64,000 nt of DNA from the NCBI RefSeq assembly GCF_900605015.1, contig NZ_LR027573.1:1161501-1225500 (forward strand), written 5' to 3'. Below the pieces are notes generated by a model. The model was not told where the DNA came from. It saw only the letters and a list, made by a program, of their open reading frames with translations, and searched no databases. The translations under genes were made by a program, and so were the position numbers. Source of the stretch: Olsenella sp. Marseille-P4559 (lineage in GTDB: Bacteria > Actinomycetota > Coriobacteriia > Coriobacteriales > Atopobiaceae). Below are positions 37,045 through 47,052 of the stretch, one piece after another. Every line of letters begins with the position of its first letter. Positions within the stretch are counted from its first letter, which is position 1.

Positions 37045-39810
37045 ATGAGGCTGCTCACCAACGGGTTCCTGTCCGGGCTGACAAGGACGGGGCTTATCGC
37101 TCGTCGAGCGGAGACGCCAACGGGGAAGACGTCCCAGCTCGAATGGTTGCGTCGTGTCTCCTCACTCGAGACGGAAGAGCTTCTCAACGAGTTCAACACC
37201 AGTCGTGGCGGCCTCTCTGCCGAGAAGGTCGAGCTTTCCCGCGCTGTATGGGGTCCAAACGAGGTAGAGCGCGCCCATCGCGACTCTGCTCCGGTGCGCT
37301 TCGCAAAGGCTTTCGTGGATCCCTTCACGGGAATCCTCGCACTTCTCGCCGTGGTGTCTCTTGTCACGGACGTTATTCTCGCCGCTCCCGCCGACCGCGA
37401 CCCATCGACCTTCATCATCATTTTTGCGATGATTGCCGTCTCCGGAACTTTGCGGTTCGTACAGGAGGGCAAGAGCGACGACGCCGCGGCGGCGCTTGCC
37501 AAGACCATCCAGACCACGTGCAGCGTGGAGCGAGAAGGGACGGGGCGCGTGGAGATTCCCCTGGCAGATGTGGTTGTTGGTGATATTGTGCACCTCTCTG
37601 CAGGTGACGTCGTACCTGCCGACGCCCGCCTCATCCAGGCGCGCGACCTCTTCCTCGGCATGTCCTCGCTTACGGGCGAGAGCCTTCCCGTCGAGCGTGT
37701 GGCGGCACCGTGCCCCAAGCCCGAGAAGGACACCCGCGTCGCGGGGGACCTCGACAACATAGCGCTTATGGGTTCTACTGCGGTCTCGGGAAGTGGCGAG
37801 GCGGTGGTTGTCGCCACCGGCGCAAACACCATGTTTGGCGGCATGGCGACAAGCCTTGGTGCCAAGCGCGGCAAGACTGCCTATGACGAGGGAATCGCTT
37901 CGGTGAGCAAGCTCCTGCTGCGCCTCATGGTGGCCATGGCGCCTCTCGTCCTCGTTATCAACGGACTCACGAAGGGCGATTGGCTCTCGGCCTTGCTCTT
38001 CTCGCTCTCGGTTGCCGTGGGTCTCACGCCCGAGATGCTGCCCATGATTGTGACCACGTGCCTTGCCAAGGGCGCCGTGGACCTCTCGCACGACCGCGTG
38101 ATCGTGAAGCGCCTCGATGCCATCCAGAACCTTGGTGCGATGGACGTTCTTTGCACCGACAAGACAGGTACCCTCACCGAGGACCACGTGGTGCTGGAAC
38201 GCCACCTTGACCTCATGGGCAACGAGGATTCACGCGTGCTCCGCTATGCCTTTCTCAACAGCTTCTTCGAGACGGGCGTGCGCAACCTCATAGACTCCGC
38301 GATTATTACCCGCGCAAGCGAGGAGACTTCCCAGGGCGGGCGCGGCATCGATGCCGATGAGCTTTCTGCGAACTGGCGCCTTGTCGATGAGGTTCCCTTT
38401 GACTTCGAGCGCCGGCGCGTGAGTGTGGTGGTTGAGCACAAGGACGGCCGTCGTCGCATGGTCACCAAGGGGGCCATCGAGGAGGTCCTTCAGGTTTGCA
38501 CCGAGGTCGAGTACGGCGGTCGCGTGGTGCCCCTTGGCGATGACATGCGCGAGAAGGTCCTGGCTACGGCCTACGATCTGGCTGATAAGGGCATGCGCGT
38601 TCTTGGCGTGGCACGAAAGGCCGATCCGGCCGATGTGGGCGTGCTCTCGGGCAAGGACGAGCAGGGCATGACGCTCATTGGCTACCTGGCCTTCCTCGAC
38701 CCGCCTAAGAGAAGCGCCGCCCAAGCGGTGGCCGCTCTGCGAGAGCATGGCGTGACAACCAAGGTCCTCACCGGCGACTCGCTTCGCGTTGCGTGCACCG
38801 TGTGCGAGACGATTGGCCTACACGTGGAGGGGACCCTCGAGGGGGCGTCGGTCGCGCAGCTCTCCGATGAGGAGCTCGCGGAGAGGGTCGAGCACGTTAC
38901 CGTCTTCGCAAAGCTCTCGCCCGACCAGAAGGTGCGCGTTGTGCGAGCACTCCGGACGCGTGGACACGTGGTGGGCTTCATGGGCGACGGCGTGAACGAC
39001 GCTGCCGCCATGGGAGCTAGTGACTGCGGCGTCTCGGTTGACTCCGGGGCCGACGTGGCCAAGGAGGCTGCGGACATCATCCTTCTCGAGAAGGACCTTG
39101 GGGTCCTGGAGAGGGGTATTGTCGAGGGTCGCCGCACCTTCTTCAACATGAACAAGTACGTGAAGATGACCGCGAGCTCGAACTTTGGCAACATCTTCTC
39201 GGTGCTGGTGGCGAGCGTGTCTCTGCCCTTCCTGCCTATGACCGCCGTGCAGCTTCTTCTTCTCAACTTCATCTACGACTGCGCCTGCGCCGCCATTCCC
39301 TGGGACAATGTCGACGCGCGGGAGCTGCGGGCATCGCAGGCGTGGAGGTCCGGCTCGATTGCGAGCTTCATGCGTTGGATTGGGCCGACGAGCTCGGTCT
39401 TTGACATCGTGACCTTTGTGCTGCTGTTCTTCTGGGTGTGCCCGGCCGTGGCCGGAGGCGCCTGGCCTGCCATAGCGGGAGACCCTTCTGCCGCCGCTCT
39501 CTTCACGGCAACCTTCCAAGCTTGCTGGTTTGTCGAGTCCATGTGCACGCAGGTGCTCTTTGTGCATCTGGTGCGCACAGAGCGCGTGCCCTTCATGCAG
39601 AGCATGGCCGACTGGCGCGTGCTGGTTCTCGACGCAGGCGCAATCGTGCTTTCGCTGGTCATCCCGTTCACCGCAGCGGGTGCCGACCTCGACATGGCAT
39701 CGCTGCCTCCGGCGTTTCTCGCCGTGCTTCCAGTGGTTGTGGCCGCCTACGCAGCGCTCGTACTGGTGGTGAGAAAGGCCTACGTGCGCCGCTTCGGTCG
39801 CCTTCTGTAG
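37045..39810 (+). CDS. Magnesium-translocating P-type ATPase (MgtA/MgtB family)
   Basis: The ATG at 37045 has GGAGGTGG upstream and gives 921 residues, a normal length. The domains are a cytoplasmic N-terminus, membrane helices 1-2 (about 93-145), an actuator domain with SLTGESLPVE, and helices 3-4 with the ion-site segment VGLTPEMLPMIV. The phosphorylation site is DKTGTLT with Asp372. The nucleotide domain, the hinge GDGVNDAAAM and six C-terminal helices follow. The PEMLPMIV motif is typical of Mg2+ import type IIIB pumps. It is flanked by both 83-bp repeat copies. Confidence 0.9.
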   Translation: MRLLTNGFLSGLTRTGLIARRAETPTGKTSQLEWLRRVSSLETEELLNEFNTSRGGLSAEKVELSRAVWGPNEVERAHRDSAPVRFAKAFVDPFTGILALLAVVSLVTDVILAAPADRDPSTFIIIFAMIAVSGTLRFVQEGKSDDAAAALAKTIQTTCSVEREGTGRVEIPLADVVVGDIVHLSAGDVVPADARLIQARDLFLGMSSLTGESLPVERVAAPCPKPEKDTRVAGDLDNIALMGSTAVSGSGEAVVVATGANTMFGGMATSLGAKRGKTAYDEGIASVSKLLLRLMVAMAPLVLVINGLTKGDWLSALLFSLSVAVGLTPEMLPMIVTTCLAKGAVDLSHDRVIVKRLDAIQNLGAMDVLCTDKTGTLTEDHVVLERHLDLMGNEDSRVLRYAFLNSFFETGVRNLIDSAIITRASEETSQGGRGIDADELSANWRLVDEVPFDFERRRVSVVVEHKDGRRRMVTKGAIEEVLQVCTEVEYGGRVVPLGDDMREKVLATAYDLADKGMRVLGVARKADPADVGVLSGKDEQGMTLIGYLAFLDPPKRSAAQAVAALREHGVTTKVLTGDSLRVACTVCETIGLHVEGTLEGASVAQLSDEELAERVEHVTVFAKLSPDQKVRVVRALRTRGHVVGFMGDGVNDAAAMGASDCGVSVDSGADVAKEAADIILLEKDLGVLERGIVEGRRTFFNMNKYVKMTASSNFGNIFSVLVASVSLPFLPMTAVQLLLLNFIYDCACAAIPWDNVDARELRASQAWRSGSIASFMRWIGPTSSVFDIVTFVLLFFWVCPAVAGGAWPAIAGDPSAAALFTATFQACWFVESMCTQVLFVHLVRTERVPFMQSMADWRVLVLDAGAIVLSLVIPFTAAGADLDMASLPPAFLAVLPVVVAAYAALVLVVRKAYVRRFGRLL

Positions 39811-39850
39811 GGGTGTTTCCTCTCCGCTCCTCCTCTCCATCTCCTCCCCT

Positions 39851-39933
39851 CGTTCTTCAGCGGAATTTGAGAATCGTCCTGCTCGCTAACTGGGCAAACG
39901 TGGCGCCTGATTCTCAAAAACCGATAAAGAACG
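39851..39933. repeat. 83-bp terminal-inverted-repeat element, copy B
   Basis: The ends CGTTCTTCAGCGG and CCGATAAAGAACG pair imperfectly, and an inner inverted pair TTTGAGAATC/GATTCTCAAA lengthens the stem. It lies 40 bp past the P-type ATPase stop and may also work as its terminator structure. Confidence 0.7.
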
Positions 39934-40020
39934 GAGGGAGGGGAGGAGGGTCGCGCCACCCCGTGGCCGGGAACGGCTACCATGGTTGTGTTGGAACAAC
40001 GCGGCCAACTGGGAGGCCTC

Positions 40021-40476
40021 ATGGGTGCCGAGAAGGACGGACAGGGAGTCTCGCCGGAGCTGGACGACCTCTCGAGCACCCTTATGGGTCAAGCGTTTGA
40101 CGTACTAGCCGAGGGCGTCAATCTGGATGTCATTCTCGCCGTCGAAGACGCCGCTGGCCACATTGCCAGCTACACCTTTGCCGATGACGGCCCGGAGGAA
40201 TGTCTCGAAGGGGCCCGCAAGCGCATCCGCGACCTCGTGCGTTCCCATGGTGACGGCGCGGCACAACTTGGTGACCCGGTGCGTTACGCCCTTGCCTACG
40301 AGGGTGCGGTTGCCGATGAGCGAGGTGTTTACCAGGACGCGGTGTTGCTCGAGTTTGGCGAGCAGGGCCGTACGAGCTTCTCAGCGTTCTCGCTTGTGGA
40401 TGGCAAGGGTGCAGGCGACGGTTTTGCATGGACAGACCCTGCCCCCGCAGGTGAGGTAGAAAACCTTCTGGGGTAG
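40021..40476 (+). CDS. Conserved-looking protein of unknown function
   Basis: The ATG at 40021 is set by GGGAGG, giving 151 residues; an upstream ATG at 39982 has no such site. The protein is acidic and probably cytoplasmic, with no membrane segment or known motif. It reads as alternating strands and helices (VILAVEDAAGHIASYTFADDG, EGAVADERGVYQDAVLLEFGE). It stands alone between the Mg2+ ATPase and typA. I do not recognise it. Confidence 0.7.
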   Translation: MGAEKDGQGVSPELDDLSSTLMGQAFDVLAEGVNLDVILAVEDAAGHIASYTFADDGPEECLEGARKRIRDLVRSHGDGAAQLGDPVRYALAYEGAVADERGVYQDAVLLEFGEQGRTSFSAFSLVDGKGAGDGFAWTDPAPAGEVENLLG

Positions 40477-40642
40477 TGCAGCGCGGCAGCCCTTGCCCGC
40501 TTTGGCGTATCATGTAGCAGTTTGCGTGGAACAGCGTGCCGTCGGGCCCGCTGGTCTCTGCGCTGGTATACAGTTGCCGCGAAATTGGTATCTGCTGACG
40601 CACGCGGCGTTGCGGCGTTGGCGAGCTAAACGAGAGGTGCCC

Positions 40643-42481
40643 ATGCTCCAGGAGCAGATCAGAAACATCGCAATCATCGCCCACGTTGACCACGGCAAGA
40701 CCACGCTGGTCGACCAGATGCTCAAGGCTACCCATGCCTTCCGTGATAACCAGCAGGTTCAGGAGCGCGTGCTCGACTCCAACGATCAGGAGCGCGAGCG
40801 CGGTATCACCATCCTGGCCAAGAACATCTCTATCGAGTACCAGGGCGTCAAGATTAACGTCATTGACACCCCAGGCCATGCGGACTTTGGCGGCGAGGTC
40901 GAGCGCGTGCTCAAGATGGCCGACGGCGCACTGCTTCTGGTCGACGCAGCGGAGGGCCCCATGCCCCAGACGCGCTTTGTCCTCTCTCACGCCATCGCCG
41001 CACATCTGGCCATCATGGTTGTTATCAACAAGGTCGACCGTGATGGAGCCAATCCCGAGAAGGCCCTGAACGACTGCCTCGACCTCATGATGGACTTGGG
41101 TGCCACCGACGATGAGCTCGAGTTTGCCATGGAGCACGTCGTGTACGCCTCGGCCGTGAACGGCTTTGCGCGCCTCGACCCCAACGACGGCAACATGGAC
41201 ATGTACCCGCTGCTCGACATGATCGTCGGTGCCATGCCCGCTCCCGATGTTGACCTCGCAGGCCCGCTGGCCATGCAGTGCGTGACCGTTGATCACTCCG
41301 ACTACGTTGGACGCATTGGTATTGGTCGCATTTACTCAGGCACCATTCACGCCGGCGACAAGATCCTCGTTGTGAAGAATGACGGCAGCCGCGAGATGAG
41401 CCAAGTAAAGCAACTCTTCACCTTCGACTATCTTGGTCGCAATGAGTGTGGCGAGGCCCAGGCAGGCGACATTGCCGCCGTCGTGGGCGTTGGCCATACC
41501 GACATCGGCGACGTCTACACCGATCCCGAGAACCCCGTGGAGCTTGACCCCATCGAGATCGACCCGCCTACCATGTCCGTTGTGTTTGAGGCATCGACCT
41601 CGCCGCTCGTTGGCCGTGACGGCGATGTTGTGGGAGGCCGCCAGCTCAAGGAGCGCCTGATGACGGAGCGCGAGAACAACGTCACCATGCGCATCGAGGA
41701 GCTGCCTGACAAGACCGGCGTTGAGGTGGCCGGCCGTGGCATCCTGCACCTCTCGGTTCTTATGGAGCAGATGCGTCGCGAGGGCTTCGAGTTCCAGGTT
41801 GGTCGCCCTCGCGTCCTCTTCAAGGATGATGGTCATGGGCACAAGCTCGAGCCCATCGAGGAGGCCGTGGTCGAGTGCCCGGGCGAGTACTCCGGCAAGG
41901 TCATCGAGCTCTTTGGCAACTCCGGTGGAAACATGACCAACATGATCTCTGGCACGAAGCAGGACCACCTTGAGTTCAAGATTCCCACACGCGGCGTCAT
42001 GGGTCTCAAGAACCGCATCTTGAACGTCACCCACGGCGAGGCTGTGTTCTACCACAACTTCCTCGAGTACGGTCCCATGGAGGGCGAGCTGGGTAAGCGC
42101 CAGAACGGTGTTATGATCTCCATGTCTACCGAGAAGGCCGTCGCCTACGCCCTGGGTAACCTCCAAGATCGCGGCGCACTCTTCGTGAGCCCCAGTGACG
42201 AATGCTACGAGGGCATGATTGTGGGCGAGCGTTCGAAGCCCGGTGACATCGTGGTGAACATTGCGCGTACCAAGAGCCTGGGCAACCAGCGTAGCTCCAC
42301 TGCAGACGTCGCCGTGCAGCTCACGCCGCCACGCACCTTTACGTTGGAGGAGGCCCTTGAGTACATCATGGACGATGAGCTGGTCGAGATTACGCCCAAG
42401 AACATCCGCATGCGCAAGCGCATCCTGAACGAGACGGATCGTCGCAAGTGGCGCGTGCGCCATGGGATGGTGGACAAGTAA
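40643..42481 (+). CDS. typA: Translational GTPase TypA/BipA
   Basis: The ATG at 40643 (GAGAGGTG upstream) gives 612 residues. TypA is a ribosome-binding GTPase related to EF-G that affects 50S assembly and stress growth. The G motifs are AHVDHGKTT (G1), RGITI (G2), DTPGHADF (G3) and NKVDR (G4). The EF-G-like domains II, III and V and the TypA-specific C-terminal domain follow. A -10-like TATCAT is at 40508-40513. Confidence 0.96.
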   Translation: MLQEQIRNIAIIAHVDHGKTTLVDQMLKATHAFRDNQQVQERVLDSNDQERERGITILAKNISIEYQGVKINVIDTPGHADFGGEVERVLKMADGALLLVDAAEGPMPQTRFVLSHAIAAHLAIMVVINKVDRDGANPEKALNDCLDLMMDLGATDDELEFAMEHVVYASAVNGFARLDPNDGNMDMYPLLDMIVGAMPAPDVDLAGPLAMQCVTVDHSDYVGRIGIGRIYSGTIHAGDKILVVKNDGSREMSQVKQLFTFDYLGRNECGEAQAGDIAAVVGVGHTDIGDVYTDPENPVELDPIEIDPPTMSVVFEASTSPLVGRDGDVVGGRQLKERLMTERENNVTMRIEELPDKTGVEVAGRGILHLSVLMEQMRREGFEFQVGRPRVLFKDDGHGHKLEPIEEAVVECPGEYSGKVIELFGNSGGNMTNMISGTKQDHLEFKIPTRGVMGLKNRILNVTHGEAVFYHNFLEYGPMEGELGKRQNGVMISMSTEKAVAYALGNLQDRGALFVSPSDECYEGMIVGERSKPGDIVVNIARTKSLGNQRSSTADVAVQLTPPRTFTLEEALEYIMDDELVEITPKNIRMRKRILNETDRRKWRVRHGMVDK

Positions 42482-42525
42482 GCCGATCGACAAGCGGTTC
42501 AAACGTCTGGCGTTTGGGGTGAGGC

Positions 42526-43448
42526 ATGGCAGAGTCCAACTCGTTCGGAGAGACCATTTGTGATCTCCGCAAGAGACAGAATCTGACGCAAGAGCAGATT
42601 GCGGAGGGGCTTTGCTCGCCCATAATGGTCTCGCGCATCGAGAACGGGCACCAAATGCCATCAAGGGCGCTCCTCGACGCCCTGCTTTCACGACTCCATT
42701 CGAGCATGTATCAGCTGTGCAACGTGTACTACCAGAGCGAGCAGGACCGCGACTTCGAGGATAGGGCGAAGCGCGTCAGCATATTGCTCAACCGTGGCAG
42801 GTTGGACGAGTGTCAGGCCCAGCTCGAGCGCCTGGGCGAGGCGGTGCACGAAAGGCCGACGATCGCCAGGTCTACCTCTCCCTGTCTGCTGCGGTCTTGC
42901 TAAGCGCAGGTCAGGAGCCAGATGCCGCGCAGGAGGCGCTCTTGAAGATCGAGCAGGCGATACGGCTCACAAAGCCAGATATCGATCTCACGGATTTGCG
43001 GCACGAGTTGCTCTCAAGGGACGAGGCGCAGTGCCTTGCCCTCAGGGTTCCCGGCCTCCTCTATGCAGGCCGGGCGGTCGAGGCAATACGGTTTGGGGAG
43101 GAGTTGCTCTCTTCGCTTGACCATCAGGCCACGGACACCCTGGAATACCATGAGATACGGGTGAACGTCGAGTTCAACGTCTCCCAGCGCCTCGAGCTGG
43201 AAGGGCGCTATGCCGACGCTGCGCGCCTTGTCCGACAAGCAAAGGGCGAGTGCCTGGAGGAGCAGCTCCACTCCTACCTCCCGCAGCTCCTCTACTCAGA
43301 GGCCCGTATGGACCTTCGCGAGGGCCGAGCGGAGGAGTCCCAAAGGAAGCTCTCCGTCGTCATACCCTACCTGGACCTCATTGGCGACGCCGTGGGGGCT
43401 GCAGTCATGCGAGGGTGGGCGGCCCGTGAGCTTGGGGTCAGCCTTTAG
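42526..43448 (+). pseudogene. HTH/TPR (RRNPP-like) regulator, frameshifted
   Basis: Residues 8-65 of the first frame are an XRE-type helix-turn-helix (NLTQEQIAEGLCSPIMVSRIENG). After about residue 108 the frame breaks at the A3 run 42851-42853. Adding one A would join it to the second frame (42850-43448), which continues as helical TPR-like repeats. The whole product would be about 307 residues, the size and layout of Rgg/PlcR-type peptide-sensing regulators. It lies upstream of a tiny peptide ORF and an ABC exporter, as expected for a peptide-signalling cassette. A sequencing error cannot be excluded. Confidence 0.75.
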
Positions 43449-43577
43449 GAGACCGACGCCGCTAGGGCCTGCTCCCTCGGGACTTATCGTTTGAGGTTAT
43501 TTTTACACGGGCCGATATGGTACCTGCCCCTCCTCCACGAGATGATGTGTATGGACAAGTAAGAGGAGGTGATTGAC

Positions 43578-43655
43578 GTGCAGAGGCAAATCGAGAGGCA
43601 AGTGCGGCATAGCAACGGTGGTGTGAGCATTAAGATTGAGATTACCATCGGCTAA
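43578..43655 (+). CDS. 25-residue peptide ORF, candidate signal or bacteriocin precursor
   Basis: The GTG at 43578 has a near-perfect ribosome binding site, AGGAGGTGATTGAC. The product is 25 residues with a polar N-terminal half (QRQIERQVRH) and a beta-prone hydrophobic C-terminal half (VSIKIEITIG). It lies between an RRNPP-like regulator and a peptide-type ABC exporter, so a secreted signal peptide is plausible. No homologue is known to me. Confidence 0.5.
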   Translation: MQRQIERQVRHSNGGVSIKIEITIG

Positions 43656-43748
43656 TTGTCTTGTGGCCGGCGGCGATGGAGTTGCTTTCAGTAAGCAACA
43701 TCATGCCGTCGGCCCCTTAGACAGCGTTTCAAATGAACGGATGGCATT

Positions 43749-45430
43749 ATGCGATACAGCTCCTACATCGTCAAAGCCGTGGGGTGGGGTCGCCTGGCTT
43801 TGTTCATGGCTCTTTTGCTGGGCTTCCAGATACTGTACGTTGGAATCGCCCTACTGCTGAGCATGCTGCTCGATCTTGTGGCCACGTCGGTTGCGACCGC
43901 AGACCCCGCACTGATCCTGCGCTTCCTGATTTTCGCCCTCGCCTACTCTGGCGTGCTTGGGGTTCTCGTCGTGGCCTGCGGAAGATACAAGGCAAGCCTG
44001 GTCCGGCGGGTGATGACGAGCTTGCGGTCGCAGGTTGCCCACGGACTCATATATACAGAGGGCAAGACGACGTCACGGCCCAGGGGGACAGCGCACGGCA
44101 CCTGACCATGCTCGGCCAGAACATGGACACGCTCGAGAAGGACTGGCTCGGTGGGTTCTTCGACATCGCCGATTCTGTCGTCAAGATGGTGATTGCAGGT
44201 GCGATGCTCGTGTACATCAACCCCCTCGTGGCAGTCGTGTCGGTGGCTGGCATGGCGCTGCCCTCGCTGGTGCCCCGCCTGCTGGGAGGTCGCCTGTCCA
44301 CATGCCAGGAAAGCATAGTGAGGAGCACAAAGGAATACAACACGTGCGTGCGGGACGTATCAAAGGGGACCGAGGTCGTGCATGCGTTCCGCGTGGAGCG
44401 GACCGCAGAGGCCCTCCACAACGAGGCTGCAGGGAAGCTCGAAGGGGACAAGGCCTTGCTCTCGAAGCTCATGGCTTGTGTCACCGGGACGGCAGGTGTG
44501 CTTGGGGTCATGTCCTAATTCACGATCATGGGCGTGACGGGCCTGTTTGCCATCAACGGTATGGTAACGATCGGCAGCGCCGTGGCTGTGACGCAGCTCT
44601 CGGGAGAGGTCATATCTCCCGCGACGGAGCTCCCTTCCAAGCGTGCCCAAGTGCGGGCGTGTCATCCCATACTTGACCTGATTGACGGCCTGGCGACCGC
44701 CCATCGTGATGGCGATGGAAATGACATCGTGGAGCGGAAGCCCGTTGTGCGCTCATTGAGCCTGGACTCCGTGTATTTCTCCTATGCGGGCGCAGAGGAA
44801 GGTGTTATGCAGGACTGCACCGCACGCTTCGAGGCTGGCAGGAAGTATGCCATCGTGGGCGACAGCGGGTCAGGGAAGAGCACGGTCTTGGGGCTCTTGT
44901 CCAAGACGTTGACTCCGACCTCAGGAACCATCCTGACGGATGACAAGAAGGATGCCATTCCAGACGCGGCCTTCATCCATCAGAATGTGTTCCTCTTCGA
45001 GGACACGCTTGGCGCGAACATAACGCCAAGAGGCTCCTTCACGGACGAGCAGGTCATGCGTGCCATCTCCCTTGCAGGCTTGGAAGGCGTCGTCAGCTCC
45101 CTGCCCCAGGGGCTCGACACGCCTGTCGGGGAGGACGGCTCCAGGCTCTCGGGAGGCGAGCGCCAGCGCGTGGCGATCGCCCGGGCGCTCCTGTACGGCA
45201 AGACCACGATCCTTGCAGATGAGGCCACGTCGGCCCTGGACGGCCACATGGCAGAGCAGGTGAAGGACGCTCTGCTCGCACTCGACGGCGTTACCGTCAT
45301 AGAGGTGACCCACCACCTGAGCCCACAGCGAGAGCGGCTCTATGACGGAGTTCTCGTCATGGAGGATGGGCGTCTGCGCGAAAGGGTGGACGCTACAGGT
45401 CGCGCCCTCCGCGCTGGGTGCGGCGAATGA
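43749..45430 (+). pseudogene. ABC exporter (membrane + ATPase), frameshift and nonsense
   Basis: Read through its lesions, this is one ABC exporter half of about 560 residues. The N-terminal membrane domain starts MRYSSYIVKAV. The frame shifts near 44051-44060, where a lost base would restore it. The second membrane stretch ends at a TAA (44516-44518) that interrupts an otherwise open frame. The nucleotide-binding domain then has Walker A GDSGSGKST, signature LSGGERQR and Walker B TILADEATSALD. The fold type suits peptide export (MsbA/LagD-like without peptidase). It follows the 25-residue ORF. Two independent lesions indicate decay. Confidence 0.85.
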
Positions 45431-45473
45431 TGCGCTTGGAGCGCGTGACGCCCTCGGCCTTCGCGGTGGTCAG

Positions 45474-45501
45474 GAGACAAGGGGGCAAGTCCCCTTGTCT
45501 C
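45474..45501. repeat. TGAGACA-type palindrome, copy 3 (TRIC gene end)
   Basis: A near-perfect palindrome with GAGACAAGGGG and CCCCTTGTCTC arms. On the minus strand it begins at the stop codon TGA (45502-45500) of the channel gene, as at gyrA and the DUF151 gene. It can also serve as a terminator. Confidence 0.8.
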
Positions 45502-46246
45502 ATTTCTCGCGGTGGTGCGTTCTCCTCGTGGCGCTCCTTGACCGGGAGACGCGTCTGGTGAGCCTGCGCACGCCGCCAGCCACGCGGGGTGCCAGGTTGA
45601 CGTCATTTGGTGAAATCACGTTGTAGTGGAGCGACCAGCGCCTGAGGCTCATGGTTACCGCCACACACAGGATGGCAGCCCAGGACTTTCCCAGCCAGAA
45701 GACTAGGACTGCCCCATAGTAGACGGTTGAGCCGGCAAGTGCGCAGAGGGCATAGTAGTTGCTTGGCTTAAAGATGCGCGGGATATCACCCAGGAAAACG
45801 TCGCGGAGCATACCCCCGCCCACGCCCGTAAGGGTTCCCATGAGGATTGCTGAGAACGGCAGGAGCCCGTAGACGATGGCCTTATCGGTACCCATGAGGG
45901 CAAAGAGTCCAACCGAGATGATGTCAACCCACTCGATGAGGCTGGAGAACCGGTCAAGGAGTCCCGGAAAGCAGAAGGCGATACTGCCCATGCCGGCAGC
46001 AGCTGGTATTGCGTAGGGGGAGGAGAGCATGTAAACCGAGTCCACCTGCATGGTGATGTCCCGGATGAGCCCGCCACCCAAGCCGCAGAGCATTGCGAGA
46101 CCAACAAACCCTACGAGGTCGAGCTTTCTCTCTCGTGCCACAAGGATGCCAGATACGGCGCCAACCATCAGGGCTGCCAGGTCGAGCCAGGCAGGCAAAG
46201 AGACGGCGGCCATCTCGGGGCCAAATTTTGAGAACAGCTCCGGCAT
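45500..46246 (-). CDS. Trimeric intracellular cation (TRIC) channel family protein (YicG-like)
   Basis: The start at 46246 (MPELFSKF) has GGGGAG upstream, giving 248 residues. Seven hydrophobic segments and two internal repeats are visible, each with a glycine-rich GGGxxRD motif (GLGGGLIRD and GVGGGMLRD), the hallmark of UPF0126/TRIC-type proteins. These form K+-permeable trimers; the substrate here is inferred. The C-terminal tail (about 215-248) is strongly basic. Confidence 0.9.
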   Translation of the reverse strand: MPELFSKFGPEMAAVSLPAWLDLAALMVGAVSGILVARERKLDLVGFVGLAMLCGLGGGLIRDITMQVDSVYMLSSPYAIPAAAGMGSIAFCFPGLLDRFSSLIEWVDIISVGLFALMGTDKAIVYGLLPFSAILMGTLTGVGGGMLRDVFLGDIPRIFKPSNYYALCALAGSTVYYGAVLVFWLGKSWAAILCVAVTMSLRRWSLHYNVISPNDVNLAPRVAGGVRRLTRRVSRSRSATRRTHHREK

Positions 46247-46400
46247 CCTGACTCCCCAGAGGTTTGACGGGCAAATATCTTCTCGCATTTTTGCTGCTGC
46301 GTGAGCGACCGTACAGGCAAGAAGGCGAGAATAACCGGTGGAGAGAAAATCGACCTCCCCTCACTGACGAACTTACGATATACTAGCCGTCGCAGTTCTT

Positions 46401-46491
46401 GGAGAGTTGTCCGAGTGGCCGAAGGAGCACGATTGGAAATCGTGTATACGCCTAAAGCGTATCCTGGGTTCAAATCCCAGACTCTCCGCCA
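46401..46491 (+). tRNA. tRNA-Ser (GGA)
   Basis: A class II tRNA with acceptor GGAGAGT/ACTCTCC, a long variable arm (TATACGCC...GGCGTATA-like pairing), T-arm GGGTTCAAATCCC and encoded CCA. The anticodon loop TTGGAAA gives GGA, serine. Confidence 0.96.
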
Positions 46492-46535
46492 GTAAATCCA
46501 GCGGCGTCCCATTGGGGCGCCACTTTTCACCCCAC

Positions 46536-46625
46536 GGAGGGGTGGCAGAGTGGTTGAATGCGGCGGTCTCGAAAACCGTTTACCCCTTCGGGGGTACGAG
46601 GGTTCGAATCCCTCCCCCTCCGCCA
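46536..46625 (+). tRNA. tRNA-Ser (CGA)
   Basis: A class II tRNA with acceptor GGAGGGG/CCCCTCC, a variable arm TACCCCTTCGGGGGTA, T-arm GGGTTCGAATCCC and encoded CCA. The anticodon loop CTCGAAA gives CGA, serine. Confidence 0.96.
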
Positions 46626-46634
46626 TTTGACGGC

Positions 46635-46668
46635 AAGGGCAGGTGCCAACTGGCGCCTGCCCTTTTTC
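46635..46668 (+). terminator. Terminator after the tRNA-Ser pair
   Basis: AAGGGCAGGTGCC (46635-46647) pairs with GGCGCCTGCCCTT (46652-46664), one mismatch, 4-nt loop, followed by TTTTT. Confidence 0.92.
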
Positions 46669-47052
46669 CATCGCGGCGAAGCACAACCCGTCTGCTGTAG
46701 GAAAAGAGTGTAGAAACTATGTACGAATTTCGTCTCGCTACGAGCTTTGGTTTCAAGTTTTCCTGCGTTTCTCGCCCCCAGAGCCCTACCCGTAAGCTGC
46801 CTGTCCGAAAGCGGTATGCGCAGCGTCAAATAAGTGTCAGGTGCCAGCCGTACCCTTTGAGCATACGAGAAGGATGCGTGGCTGGGCTAAGGCGTAATGA
46901 TGGCAGGTCGCATGGGGTTTATGGATTCGCGCAGACCGCAGATTGCAGGGGGAGTATCTGCGGCAGCTGTGATACGATACCAAATCGCATGCTTCCTGCC
47001 CTGGGCGCAAACCTTCACGACCTAGGGCCATCAGCCCAGAGGAGGTGACACC
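46669..47052. other. Intergenic region upstream of rpsF
   Basis: About 380 bp without a gene. It holds the 19-base word (46733-46751) shared with 531-549 and the rpsF promoter and leader. Just before rpsF, CTGGGC...GCCCAG (about 47011-47038) can form a hairpin ahead of the GAGGAGGTG ribosome binding site. This is where S6 leader autoregulation would act in other bacteria, but I cannot confirm that motif. Confidence 0.5.
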
